A stretch of DNA of 64,000 bases from Sphingobacterium sp. ML3W (GCF_000747525.1 NZ_CP009278.1:496001-560000), one strand, 5' to 3'; numbered from the stretch's first letter, positions 16,576 to 25,232 are shown. Notes: a model not told the origin generated them from the sequence alone. Translations and numbers: made by a program.

Positions 16576-17379
16576 ATGAAAAGAATCACCATTATCGGGA
16601 CAGGTAATATTGGTTTATCGCTTGCGAAAGGGTTAGTTAAGAAACAATTTTGTCCTGCAGACCAAATTACTTTGACAAGAAGGAATGTCAAGGCCTTATA
16701 CGCTGAAAGTCAGGAAGGGTTTATTGTTACAGACAATAACTTACTGGCGGTAAAAGAAGCTGATATTATTGTTTTTGCAATTTTGCCTCAACAGTTACGT
16801 AAGGTTTTAGAAGAAATTGCTCCGATAGTTAGAAATTCTAATCAGGTTTTTGTTTCGGTTGTGTCTGGAGTAAGTTGTGCAGATATAAAAGCAGTATTAG
16901 GAACGGATACAGCAGTTGTGAGAGCAATGCCAAATACCGCAATTGCGATCGGACAGTCGATGACATGTGTAGCAAGTGACGATGCATCTAGTGATGTTGT
17001 TAGGGCTGTTGAGGCTATGTTTGAAACTGTTGGTGCCGTTGTGGTTATTAATGAGGATTTAATGACTTCTGCCACAGCGTTGTGTGCTTGTGGAATCGCT
17101 TTTTTTTTAAGAGCAATTCGTGCAGCTTCGCAAGGCGGTGTAGAAATTGGTTTTCATGCCCATGACGCGTTAAAAATGGCAATTCAAACTGCTAAAGGTG
17201 CGGCAGATTTATTGTTACAGACTCAAAGCCATCCAGAAAGTGAAATTGATAAAGTTACTTCTCCAAAGGGCTGTACAATTGCTGGTTTGAATGAAATGGA
17301 GCACAATGGGTTTAGTTCTGCTTTTATAAAAGGGATTAAGCTATCTGCTTGTAAAGCTGGAGGTTTATATAATGAATAA
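16576..17379 (+). CDS. proC: Pyrroline-5-carboxylate reductase
   Basis: A 267-residue NAD(P)H-dependent enzyme that makes proline from pyrroline-5-carboxylate. The Rossmann motif ITIIGTGNIGLSLAKGL opens the protein, RAMPNTAIAIGQS is the conserved substrate-side segment, and VTSPKGCTIAGLNEMEHNGF is the C-terminal family signature. The ATG at 16576 is preferred over an in-frame upstream ATG at 16546 that overlaps argB. Its last eight bases overlap argE. Presence in the arginine operon fits shared glutamate/ornithine-derived precursors. Confidence 0.94.
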   Translation: MKRITIIGTGNIGLSLAKGLVKKQFCPADQITLTRRNVKALYAESQEGFIVTDNNLLAVKEADIIVFAILPQQLRKVLEEIAPIVRNSNQVFVSVVSGVSCADIKAVLGTDTAVVRAMPNTAIAIGQSMTCVASDDASSDVVRAVEAMFETVGAVVVINEDLMTSATALCACGIAFFLRAIRAASQGGVEIGFHAHDALKMAIQTAKGAADLLLQTQSHPESEIDKVTSPKGCTIAGLNEMEHNGFSSAFIKGIKLSACKAGGLYNE

Positions 17380-18436
17380 ACGAATTCAATTATTTGAAGA
17401 GAGTTTAACATTGCTAAAATCAATGGTTAGTATTCCCTCATTTAGTCGAGAGGAGAGTGGGACAGCAGCCCTTATTGTTCAATTTTTTGATAATAAGGGT
17501 ATTAAATCCTATCGTAAAGGAAATAATGTTTGGGCGTACAATAAATATTATGATGCTCAAAAACCTACTATTTTATTGAATTCTCATCATGATACTGTAA
17601 AACCGAATACGGGATATTTAAAGGATCCATATTCAGCAGACATTGTAGAGGGTAAGCTTTTTGGTTTAGGGAGTAATGACGCAGGTGGGTGTTTGGTTTC
17701 GTTAATTGCTGTATTTCTCCATTTTTATGATAATAAAAATTTAAAATATAATTTTTGTTTAGCCGCTAGTGCTGAAGAAGAAGTTTCTGGAAGTAATGGT
17801 ATTGAATCAATTATATCAGAATTAGGTTCTTTAGATTTTGCTATTGTTGGAGAACCTACATTAATGGATCTTGCTATTTCCGAGAAGGGCTTAATGGTAC
17901 TAGATTGTACTGCACATGGACAGGCAGGGCACGCAGCTCGGGAAGAAGGAGAAAATGCATTATATAAAGCAATCGAAGATATCAACTGGTTTAAATCATA
18001 TCAGTTTGATCGGGTATCTAAAAAGCTAGGGCCTATAAAAATGTCAGTTACAATGATACAATGTGGTGCGCAACATAATGTCGTACCTGCAACCTGTGAT
18101 TTTGTGGTAGACGTTAGGACAACAGATGCTTATTCTAATGAAGAAACGTTGAATATTATTAAGAATAGTGTTCAATCAGAAATCAAGGCCCGTTCAACGC
18201 GGTTAAGCTCTTCCTCTATACCTGAAAATCACCCTTTAGTTCTTTCGGGTTTGAGTCTTGGCAAAAAGACTTATGGGTCGCCCACTATGAGCGATCAAGC
18301 TTTGCTAAGAATCCCCTCTGTGAAAATGGGTCCCGGATTTTCGGGACGAAGTCATATGGCGGATGAATTTATATATGTTGATGAAATTAAAAATGGAATA
18401 GATGAATATATCGCTATTTTGGAAAAAATATTATAA
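17372..18436 (+). CDS. argE: M20-family N-acyl-citrulline/ornithine deacylase
   Basis: This 354-residue zinc-dependent hydrolase removes the acyl group from N-acyl-citrulline (or ornithine). Metal ligands and catalytic residues of the M20 family are seen in NSHHDTVKPN (His, Asp), GLGSNDAGGC (Asp), SAEEEVSGSNG (Glu-Glu), VGEPT and the dimerisation-domain His in HGQAGHAAREEG. With the neighbouring transcarbamylase acting on acylated ornithine, the expected substrate is acyl-citrulline. It overlaps proC by eight bases and ends in a palindromic terminator. Confidence 0.87.
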   Translation: MNKRIQLFEESLTLLKSMVSIPSFSREESGTAALIVQFFDNKGIKSYRKGNNVWAYNKYYDAQKPTILLNSHHDTVKPNTGYLKDPYSADIVEGKLFGLGSNDAGGCLVSLIAVFLHFYDNKNLKYNFCLAASAEEEVSGSNGIESIISELGSLDFAIVGEPTLMDLAISEKGLMVLDCTAHGQAGHAAREEGENALYKAIEDINWFKSYQFDRVSKKLGPIKMSVTMIQCGAQHNVVPATCDFVVDVRTTDAYSNEETLNIIKNSVQSEIKARSTRLSSSSIPENHPLVLSGLSLGKKTYGSPTMSDQALLRIPSVKMGPGFSGRSHMADEFIYVDEIKNGIDEYIAILEKIL

Positions 18437-18480
18437 TGAATAAAAAAGGCACAAATTAATTTGTGCCTTTTTTATTCATT
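18435..18480. terminator. 46-base perfect palindrome, bidirectional terminator
   Basis: Bases 18435-18457 and 18458-18480 are exact reverse complements. The centre GGCACAAATT/AATTTGTGCC is flanked by six A on one side and six T on the other, so it works as a terminator in both directions. It lies exactly between the argE stop and the lrp stop, which are convergent. Confidence 0.9.
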
Positions 18481-18954
18481 TTATATTAGACTAATTTGTC
18501 GTTTTATGCTTTCTTCCAATGATATAATTGTCTCGGTACGTTGAATTCCTTGAACTGACTGAATATCCTCATTCAGAACTTTACGTAGATGTACAGTGTC
18601 TCGGCAGATTATTTTCGCAAAAATACTGTATTGCCCTGTGCAATAATGCAACTCAACGACTTCTTTGATTTCTTTTAATTGTGCTACAGCATCTGAATAT
18701 TGAGAACCTTTTTCTAAATATATACCTAAGAATGCAGTAATGTCAAAGCCTACTTTTTGAGGATTTATAATTAAATTGGATCCTTTAATTATACCTAATT
18801 CTTCCATTTTCTTCATTCGAACATGGATAGTTCCACCAGATACAATTAATTTTTTTGCTATTTCTGTGTAAGGAATAGACGCATCATTCATCAAAATTGA
18901 TAATATCTGAATATCAAGATTGTCTAAATCGTAATTAGAATAGTTGTTTTCCAT
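18481..18954 (-). CDS. Lrp/AsnC-family transcriptional regulator
   Basis: A 157-residue regulator with an N-terminal winged helix-turn-helix (LDIQILSILMNDASIPYTEIA, read as LDIQILSILMNDA and PYTEIAKKL, then GGTIHVRMKKMEELGII) and a C-terminal ligand-binding RAM domain (FLGIYLEKG, then VVELHYCTGQYSIFAKI). Such proteins sense amino acids and form octamers on DNA. It converges on the arginine operon, so arginine, proline or another amino acid is a reasonable effector, but no target is proven. A 50-base perfect palindrome lies 24 bases upstream of its start. Confidence 0.93.
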   Translation of the reverse strand: MENNYSNYDLDNLDIQILSILMNDASIPYTEIAKKLIVSGGTIHVRMKKMEELGIIKGSNLIINPQKVGFDITAFLGIYLEKGSQYSDAVAQLKEIKEVVELHYCTGQYSIFAKIICRDTVHLRKVLNEDIQSVQGIQRTETIISLEESIKRQISLI

Positions 18955-18977
18955 TAAAAGTGCTGTTTTTAATTAAA

Positions 18978-19027
18978 TTAATCTGTTTGTATGTTGTATT
19001 TATAAATACAACATACAAACAGATTAA
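18978..19027. repeat. 50-base perfect palindrome upstream of the Lrp-family gene
   Basis: Bases 18978-19002 are followed by their exact reverse complement at 19003-19027, centred on TTTATAAA. No mismatch was found in 25 pairs. It is AT-rich and could extrude as a cruciform, act as an operator for a dimeric or octameric regulator, or form an RNA hairpin in the lrp leader. There is no open reading frame in it. Confidence 0.85.
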
Positions 19028-19179
19028 AATTTTAAATTTTTCAAAAATACTAAGTTTTGTTGGTTTATGTCTGTAAATTTAGTAAAAATTTAATAGACAT
19101 ATTGTTAATGTGATATTTAAATAACAATTTTAGTATTAATTTAAACTTTGACTTACTTTGTCCCAATAAAACGAAATTT

Positions 19180-20223
19180 ATGGAAATAGAAGATGTGAGA
19201 ATTTCGAGAAAGAAACCAATATTTGCTGTTGGAGATGGTTTACATAAATATTTGCGCATGTATCAGCGAGATGCAAAATTTCCTATTACATATAAAGATC
19301 TTCTCACTTTTACAGAGACTATACCTGTACTAGATAAGTATGGCAATGATACTTATTGGGAAACACCATTATACCCACCCTATCTAATCGATAATCTTTA
19401 TGAAGGTTTAAAGATTATTTATGCAAAATTGAAAGCATCTGGCAATACCCGTATCGTACAGCATAAATATATTGACCGTGTTGAGTATTGTGCCTTTGGT
19501 AATACGCGGCCGTTTCGAATTCGTATTGTAAATCGCCTTAATGATGTATACGATTATTTCTATATCAAGCAGGCGGATGCTTCAAGAATTTATGGCTTGG
19601 AGTTAGAGGAAATTTTATCGCCAAATCAGGTAAACTATATGGTCGACAATGAAACACTCGTTGAAGAACATATTGTCGGGATTCCTGGTGATACTTTTGC
19701 TAAACAGCGTATGTATACGCCGGATTATAACCTTACTAGGATTTCGAAGGAATTTGTCAAATTTAATGAACGTTGCATTATCACTCTTTTGGGAGACATG
19801 CGCGCATATAATTTTGTGGTTCAAATAACCCCTGACTTTGATGATTTTCAGTTTCGAATTCGTGCGATTGATTTTGATCAGCAGTTTTATGAGGGTAACC
19901 CTAAAGTTTATATGCCACAATTTTTCAAAGAGAATTTTCCCTATGTTAAGCTTTCTATGGAACATTTGACAGAAAAAACGGTGTTACAGTATCAACAAGA
20001 AGAACGATCATCGATAGTACACCGTGTTAGAAGTGAAAGACATCGTATTGCAGATTTGCGCGATGCCTCAAAAACTCAGCAATTATCGACGGAGGCTAAC
20101 ATTAAGCAATTGCGTGAAGCCTACGCTATTTCGACGGCAAATCTGCAATATTTAAAGTGTAAAACAATGACAGATATTGTTGAATTGAACGTGAAGAATG
20201 TAATCAGGCAAGTACAGCTTTAG
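19180..20223 (+). CDS. Uncharacterised protein with kinase-like motifs
   Basis: I do not recognise a named family for this 347-residue soluble protein. Part of it resembles the protein-kinase-like or aminoglycoside-phosphotransferase fold: YFYIKQADASRIYG around K130, LLGDMRAYNFVVQ with D206 and N211 placed like a catalytic loop, and RAIDFDQQF with D231 placed like the DFG-type metal site. A charged helical C-terminus (about residues 270-347) follows. It has no signal peptide or membrane segment. It converges with ruvC, with only three bases between the two stops. The kinase link is my inference. Confidence 0.6.
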   Translation: MEIEDVRISRKKPIFAVGDGLHKYLRMYQRDAKFPITYKDLLTFTETIPVLDKYGNDTYWETPLYPPYLIDNLYEGLKIIYAKLKASGNTRIVQHKYIDRVEYCAFGNTRPFRIRIVNRLNDVYDYFYIKQADASRIYGLELEEILSPNQVNYMVDNETLVEEHIVGIPGDTFAKQRMYTPDYNLTRISKEFVKFNERCIITLLGDMRAYNFVVQITPDFDDFQFRIRAIDFDQQFYEGNPKVYMPQFFKENFPYVKLSMEHLTEKTVLQYQQEERSSIVHRVRSERHRIADLRDASKTQQLSTEANIKQLREAYAISTANLQYLKCKTMTDIVELNVKNVIRQVQL

Positions 20224-20226
20224 CAC

Positions 20227-20799
20227 TTATTTGACCCTTTTTTCGTTGTCTTTAACAAATGCGCTCCAACCGCTGTAGCTTTTACTAGATCCTGAGGTAG
20301 CATTTTTTTGGAAGGAATGGCATACAGCGACAGCTAATCCATCTGTTGCATCAAGGAATTCAGGACTTTCATTAAACTTTAATAAAGATTTTAGCATACC
20401 GGCAACTTGCTCTTTCGTAGCATTTCCATTTCCGGTAACAGATTGCTTTATTTTTCTTGGAGCGTATTCATATATTGGAATATCAAAATTTAATGCGGCA
20501 GCCATTGCAACCCCCTGTGCTCTTCCTAATTTGAGCATAACTTGGATGTTTTTTCCATAGAAAGGTGCTTCTAGGGCAACACTGTCGGGCTTGTACTCTT
20601 CTATTAGTGCAGTGGTTTTCTTAAATATGCGTTGAAGTTTTAGTGCGTGATCGTCAAGATGTCCCATTTTTATAACACCCATTGTAATTAGGCTGATATT
20701 GTTACCTTGTTCACGAATAAGCCCATAACCTAATACTACTGTACCAGGGTCGATACCTAAAATAATTCTTTCTTTCGCTTTCTCCTTCTGCATGTGCAA
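20227..20799 (-). CDS. ruvC: Holliday junction resolvase RuvC
   Basis: RuvC cuts four-way DNA junctions in recombination together with RuvAB. The acidic active site is visible: Asp in ILGIDPGTVVLGYG near the start, Glu in VALEAPFYGKN, and the terminal Asp pair in FLDATDGLAVAVCHSF. The 190-residue length is close to the family (about 170-190), with a short Ser/Lys-rich end. The first or third codon (both ATG) could be the start. ruvA and ruvB are not in the window. Confidence 0.95.
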   Translation of the reverse strand: MHMQKEKAKERIILGIDPGTVVLGYGLIREQGNNISLITMGVIKMGHLDDHALKLQRIFKKTTALIEEYKPDSVALEAPFYGKNIQVMLKLGRAQGVAMAAALNFDIPIYEYAPRKIKQSVTGNGNATKEQVAGMLKSLLKFNESPEFLDATDGLAVAVCHSFQKNATSGSSKSYSGWSAFVKDNEKRVK

Positions 20800-20871
20800 T
20801 ATTACATTTTTTATTCGATATGGATATGTAGTCAGGTATTAAAGGATGCTATTATTGCCATAAAATAGCTT

Positions 20872-20879
20872 TAGCTTTG
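20872..20879 (+). promoter_or_regulatory. Candidate -7 box upstream of the flippase-like gene
   Basis: TAGCTTTG matches TAnnTTTG 36 bases before the start at 20916. No well-placed TTG at the -33 position was found. Confidence 0.35.
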
Positions 20880-20915
20880 ATTAAAATTTAGTAACATTGT
20901 GTCCAAAATTGAGGA

Positions 20916-21893
20916 ATGTTGACAAAAGCTCAAAAGAAGTATGTAGGTGTATTGATTAAGATAGCTGTTTTGGCTTTTGCTGGCTGGTATATTTACCAAC
21001 AGCTGTCTGATCCCAAGAATCTACTTAAATTTAAAACATTAATTTCAGGAATTGATCCCCATTTTTTTTGGCTAACATTTGCTTTGATAGTTTTATTAAT
21101 GTTTGCCAATTGGATGCTAGAAGTGATAAAATGGCAGTATCTAGTTGTAAGGATTGAAAAAATATCTTTTGGCAAAGCTTTTCAATCTGTGTTTAGTGGA
21201 TTGACTTGGGCAATCTTCACTCCAAATAGAATTGGTGAATATGGTGGTCGTGTTTTGTTTCTAAAACCTGAAAACCGAGCTAGTGGAGCCGTAGCTATGG
21301 GTGTTGGATTATTTGCTCAGTTGGTATTAACGAGTATTGCAGGTGCATTGAGCATAGCTTGGTTTGCTTGCACATATTTAGATACACCAGTTTCCATTGA
21401 ATTTGGTATATGGCTATTAGCTATTATTTATGCTACGGGCTTTTTAGTACTCTATTTTAATGTAAATTGGATCGATACCTTGGTCGGAAGAATTAAACTT
21501 TTGAATCGTATCAAACCTTTTTTTTCAATATTGGAAGAATATACCTTTAAAGAATTACTTGTTGTTATTTTGATATCACTAGCTCGTTTTATCATTTTTA
21601 CTTCACAATATATTATTTTAATGATGGTTATTCTGCCTAATTTGCCAGTTATGGCAATGGTTTTGATGATATTTATACTTTTCTTTGTACAAGCGGCCTT
21701 ACCGACATTGGATATTTTTGATTTTAGTGTTCGGAGCTTTGTTGCAGGAAATTTATATAGTTATATTACAAATCAAGAATTGGCAGTAATGGCGATTGTT
21801 TCTTGTATTTGGTTTGTTAATTTGATCCTGCCAGCAGTTTTAGGGTCTATTTTTGTTTTGAAAATAAATTTTTTCGGTGATTCTAAGTCTTAG
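20916..21893 (+). CDS. Flippase-like membrane protein (UPF0104 / LPG synthase TM family)
   Basis: A 325-residue polytopic protein with about seven to eight membrane helices. The conserved features of the lysylphosphatidylglycerol-synthase-like TM domain can be seen: a helix followed by NWMLEVIKWQYLV, then GLTWAIFTPNRIGEYGGR, and PTLDIFDFSVR near the end. Such proteins are thought to move or modify lipids or lipid-linked sugars. Its end overlaps the glycosyltransferase start by 17 bases, so the pair is probably co-translated and works together on a lipid or glycan substrate. Exact substrate unknown. Confidence 0.8.
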   Translation: MLTKAQKKYVGVLIKIAVLAFAGWYIYQQLSDPKNLLKFKTLISGIDPHFFWLTFALIVLLMFANWMLEVIKWQYLVVRIEKISFGKAFQSVFSGLTWAIFTPNRIGEYGGRVLFLKPENRASGAVAMGVGLFAQLVLTSIAGALSIAWFACTYLDTPVSIEFGIWLLAIIYATGFLVLYFNVNWIDTLVGRIKLLNRIKPFFSILEEYTFKELLVVILISLARFIIFTSQYIILMMVILPNLPVMAMVLMIFILFFVQAALPTLDIFDFSVRSFVAGNLYSYITNQELAVMAIVSCIWFVNLILPAVLGSIFVLKINFFGDSKS

Positions 21894-23007
21894 CTCTTTA
21901 ACAATAATATTGGCGGTTATATATATCGCCTTAGTGCTGTATATGCGTTTAGGTTGGTTTGAGATATCCTCTGTGATATCAAACTATCGACCTACGAAGC
22001 GCGTATCTGTTATCATAGCTGCTCGTAATGAAGAGTCGGGGATAGCACGTACGATTGAAGCTGTTCTTAATCAAAATTTTCCAATGGAATTGTTGGAGTT
22101 GATTATTATAGATGATCATTCGGCCGATCGTACCAGTGAAGTTATTACATCTTATGCCAATCGCGGAGTTAAATTGATTCAATTGAATGAGAGTAATAAA
22201 TTAAATTCATATAAAAAATTAGCTATTGCAAAAGCGATAGGCTTAAGTACCGGAGAGATTATTGTAACAACAGATGCTGACTGTAGGATGGGAGAGAACT
22301 GGTTGAAGACGGTAATAAGTTATTTCGAAACACAAGATTTATTTCTATTATCATCACCAGTCATTTATTCAGAAGAGAAATCTTTTTTTGAGCGTCTGCA
22401 GACTCTTGAGTTCTTATATTTAATTGGTTTAGGAGCTGCCGGTATTGGCAACCGAAATCCAACAACCTGTAATGGTGCAAATTTGGCCTACCGTAAAGAT
22501 ATTTTCTATGAGATGGGCGGATTTTCTGGGATTGACGAATTGGCTTCTGGAGATGATGAATTATTTTTGCACAAAGTAGCTGAAAAATATGCTAATAAAA
22601 TAGGTTTTTGTAAATCCACAGAAGCCATTGTTTATACCGATGCCAAACCAACCTTAAAGTCATTTCTTAGCCAGCGAAAACGTTGGGCTTCTAAAAGCAC
22701 AAAATATAAAAATAAAGCAGTTGTATTATTAGGGATAACGATTTGGCTATTTAATTTCTGCATGCTTGCCTGTTTTTTGGGAGGCATATGCTACCACTAT
22801 TCTTACCTGTTTACTTTCTTGGTGATTTTAGTCGTTAAGATATTTGTCGAATATGTATTTATACAACCTTTGACAAAATTTGCAGGGAGAGAAGAGTTAA
22901 TTCGTTACTTACCTATCCTTTCCCTATTACATATTATTTATCTTGTGTACATTGGTATCTTGGGTAATATTGGTAAATACGATTGGAAAGGTAGACAGGT
23001 AAAGTAG
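21877..23007 (+). CDS. Family 2 glycosyltransferase, membrane-anchored
   Basis: This 376-residue protein has one N-terminal membrane helix (about residues 3-22), a GT-A catalytic domain (VSVIIAARNEESGIARTIEA, then ELIIIDDHSADRT, the metal-binding TTDADCRMG, and the QRKRWASK segment near residue 270), and two or three C-terminal helices. It would transfer a sugar from a nucleotide donor to a lipid or glycan at the inner membrane. The GTG start at 21877 overlaps the preceding flippase-like gene by 17 bases. Its stop lies one base from the stop of the convergent plsC-like gene. Confidence 0.88.
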   Translation: MILSLSSLTIILAVIYIALVLYMRLGWFEISSVISNYRPTKRVSVIIAARNEESGIARTIEAVLNQNFPMELLELIIIDDHSADRTSEVITSYANRGVKLIQLNESNKLNSYKKLAIAKAIGLSTGEIIVTTDADCRMGENWLKTVISYFETQDLFLLSSPVIYSEEKSFFERLQTLEFLYLIGLGAAGIGNRNPTTCNGANLAYRKDIFYEMGGFSGIDELASGDDELFLHKVAEKYANKIGFCKSTEAIVYTDAKPTLKSFLSQRKRWASKSTKYKNKAVVLLGITIWLFNFCMLACFLGGICYHYSYLFTFLVILVVKIFVEYVFIQPLTKFAGREELIRYLPILSLLHIIYLVYIGILGNIGKYDWKGRQVK

Positions 23008-23008
23008 T

Positions 23009-23746
23009 CTAATTATCTTCCACCTTTTTTCGAATCTTTTGTTCAGCTTCCAATACGATTTCCTCTAAACTTTTATTTGTCTTATCAATAGGGTCTAATA
23101 CTTCCCAACTCATTTTTACAAAAGGAGTAAATGGAAATGAGCCATTCTTAGTCATTTCATACGAGCCCTTAATTGCTATTGGGACAATTAGTGCCTGTGG
23201 ATTTTTCTTCAATAGAGTAGCGATTCCGCCGATATGAAAAGATTTCATTTTCCCATTCCTTGTTCTAGTCCCTTCTGGGAAAATAAAAGCAGACCAATTT
23301 TTTGTCTTCATATTATTCGCAAGCTTTAAAATTTCTCCTATTGATTGTTTTGAATCTTTACGGTCAATGTTAGCCGCGCCACCATGTTTTAAGTTGAAAG
23401 AAATACTTGGGATTCCCTTAGCTAATTCAATTTTGGAGATAAATTTACCATGGAATCTCCTTAGAAAGAAAATCATTGCTGGGATGTCAAATGAACTTTG
23501 ATGATTGGCGACAAAAATTATAGGACGTCCACTTGGAATATTTTTATTATCAATAAAAGTGACACTATTTAGTAAAAGGCAATTACAATAGGTTAACAAA
23601 AAATTGAGAATATCTACACTTCTCTTATGTGCTTCATATCCTCCTAATTTTAAACTCAACCACTGAATTGGATGGAAGATTAAAAGGCACAAGCCAAAAA
23701 AGAAATAAAAAATGGGTGTCAGAATAAAGCCAATAATCTTCTTCAT
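23009..23746 (-). CDS. plsC: 1-acyl-sn-glycerol-3-phosphate acyltransferase
   Basis: A 245-residue membrane-associated acyltransferase making phosphatidic acid. The HX4D catalytic motif appears as ANHQSSFD at about residues 81-88 and the substrate motif as FPEGTRTR at about residues 157-164. One or two hydrophobic segments at the N-terminus (FILTPIFYFFFGLCLLIF) anchor it. A TATATTTG box (23772-23779, - strand) lies upstream. It converges with the GT2 gene, separated by a single base. Confidence 0.9.
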   Translation of the reverse strand: MKKIIGFILTPIFYFFFGLCLLIFHPIQWLSLKLGGYEAHKRSVDILNFLLTYCNCLLLNSVTFIDNKNIPSGRPIIFVANHQSSFDIPAMIFFLRRFHGKFISKIELAKGIPSISFNLKHGGAANIDRKDSKQSIGEILKLANNMKTKNWSAFIFPEGTRTRNGKMKSFHIGGIATLLKKNPQALIVPIAIKGSYEMTKNGSFPFTPFVKMSWEVLDPIDKTNKSLEEIVLEAEQKIRKKVEDN

Positions 23747-23771
23747 GTTTAAATCTAGTAATTATTTGCAG

Positions 23772-23779
23772 CAAATATA
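23772..23779 (-). promoter_or_regulatory. Candidate -7 box of plsC
   Basis: On the - strand this reads TATATTTG, matching TAnnTTTG, 26 bases upstream of the plsC start. A CAAA (TTTG on the - strand) at 23797-23800 lies 17 bases further up as a possible -33 element. Confidence 0.4.
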
Positions 23780-23888
23780 ATTATTAATATACTTTACAAA
23801 TAATTGATAGTGCATGTTTTTAATTTTATTCAATTTTACTTTCATAATATTGATATTCCTCTTAATAATATTTATATTTATAGTACTA

Positions 23889-24164
23889 ATGAAAAGATTT
23901 CCAAATAAATGTCCGAGCTGTGATGCAAAATTAGAGGTCAGTAAATTAACCTGTACATCGTGTGATACCGAGGTGATTGGTAAATTTACGTTACCCATTT
24001 GGACGCAATTAACACTTGAAGAACAACAATTTGTTCTTCAATTTTTATTAAATTCAGGTAGTTTGAAAGAAATGGCAAATCAATTGGGTAAGAGCTATCC
24101 GACAGTAAGAAATAAATTAGATGACCTTATCGAAAAATTATTGAAATTTAAAAATATTAAATAA
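23889..24164 (+). CDS. DUF2089-type zinc-ribbon/HTH protein
   Basis: The 91-residue form has an N-terminal zinc ribbon (NKCPSCDAKLE and LTCTSCDTEV, two CxxC knuckles) and a helix-turn-helix-like C-terminal half (LKEMANQLGKSYPTVRNKLDDL), the layout of DUF2089. It looks like a small DNA-binding regulator. An in-frame ATG at 23814 would add 25 hydrophobic residues that resemble a membrane helix; that stretch is very T-rich and may be chance, so the 23889 start is preferred, without certainty. It heads a tight four-gene set with the next three genes. Confidence 0.7.
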   Translation: MKRFPNKCPSCDAKLEVSKLTCTSCDTEVIGKFTLPIWTQLTLEEQQFVLQFLLNSGSLKEMANQLGKSYPTVRNKLDDLIEKLLKFKNIK

Positions 24165-24165
24165 T

Positions 24166-24648
24166 ATGGATTTTCACGAAAAACAATCTTTTTGGAATTG
24201 GCTGCTCGTTATATTAATGATGATATTGTTTATATCTACATTAGATTTTGATTGGGAAGCAGTATTAAAAGGCAATCTAAAAGAAATCAGTATTAACCCT
24301 AGTTTTTGGATTATACTCACAATTACGGTTTTATTTTCTTTGGTTAGGTTAAGAACAACAATTGATAGAAACGGTATTACGGTCCAATTTTTCCCTTTTT
24401 TATTAAAAAGTAAATTAATCAAGTGGTCAGAGTTGGAACAAATTTATGTCAAGGATTATAATCCCATCGCAGATTATGGTGGTTGGGGGTATCGAAATGG
24501 AGGTGAAGGTAAGGCATATAATACAAAAGGTAATCAAGGCTTACAATTAATATTCAAGGACGGATCTAGACTATTAATTGGCACTCAAAAGAAGAAAGAA
24601 TTAGGAAGTATAGTTAATAAGGTAAATCAAGAAATATTTCTAAAATGA
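24166..24648 (+). CDS. Membrane protein with PH-like domain
   Basis: A 160-residue protein with two N-terminal membrane helices (about residues 11-27 and 45-62) and a cytoplasmic beta-rich domain typical of bacterial PH-like proteins: TTIDRNGITVQFFPF, then KLIKWSELEQIYVK, a Gly-rich loop YGGWGYRNGGEGKAYN, and LQLIFKDGSRLLIGTQ. It starts one base after the DUF2089 gene and overlaps the next gene by four bases, so the set is one operon. Function unknown. Confidence 0.7.
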   Translation: MDFHEKQSFWNWLLVILMMILFISTLDFDWEAVLKGNLKEISINPSFWIILTITVLFSLVRLRTTIDRNGITVQFFPFLLKSKLIKWSELEQIYVKDYNPIADYGGWGYRNGGEGKAYNTKGNQGLQLIFKDGSRLLIGTQKKKELGSIVNKVNQEIFLK

Positions 24649-25232
24649 AGATAAATAAAATCATCGTAAATCCATTTGATAATCTTTCCGAATCGAAATT
24701 GATTGTTATTGGTTTCATTTCATTTTTGATAGGGACTTTCGCAGCTTATTATCTAGGGGGGTCTTATCCTGGCTTAATAAGTTTCAAATCTAATTCAGCG
24801 ACATTATTACAATTATTTTATCAAAATGTGATAGCAACGATTTTACTAACCCTAGTTTTATTTATTCTAGGAAAGATCTTGACTTCTCGCGTGAGATTAG
24901 TTGATATGTTTACAACTGTTTTGGTGGCTAGATCTGCTATCTATTTTATGGCATTACTAAACACTAATAAATGGCTGAATCCGATTGCTGATTTAATGAC
25001 AAAAAATGCATTGGACCCACAAGCTGTAACCACCGTTGATAAAGGTGATTTGATTTTATTGTTTATAGGGGTGATTATTATATTATTACTAATTATTTAC
25101 TTCTTTTATTTGCTGATTAAAGGTTTTCGTATTGCTATTAATAGTAAGAAAAATTATCATGGTTTACTGTTAATAATAATAGTTTTCTTATCAGAAGCGA
25201 TTAGCGCAATTTTTATACCCTATTACATATGA
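24645..25232 (+). CDS. Yip1-like polytopic membrane protein
   Basis: A 195-residue protein with about five membrane helices and the N-terminal IIVNPFDNL segment common in bacterial Yip1-family proteins. No catalytic motif is visible. ATGA overlaps link it to the gene before (four bases) and the gene after (four bases), pointing to translational coupling. It may scaffold or regulate its neighbours in the inner membrane. Family assignment is from general layout. Confidence 0.6.
   Translation: MKINKIIVNPFDNLSESKLIVIGFISFLIGTFAAYYLGGSYPGLISFKSNSATLLQLFYQNVIATILLTLVLFILGKILTSRVRLVDMFTTVLVARSAIYFMALLNTNKWLNPIADLMTKNALDPQAVTTVDKGDLILLFIGVIIILLLIIYFFYLLIKGFRIAINSKKNYHGLLLIIIVFLSEAISAIFIPYYI

Noticed and set aside
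19065..19259. 64-codon frame on the - strand between lrp and the kinase-like gene
   Set aside because: It overlaps the start of the 19180 gene, is AT-rich and lacks protein-like pattern.
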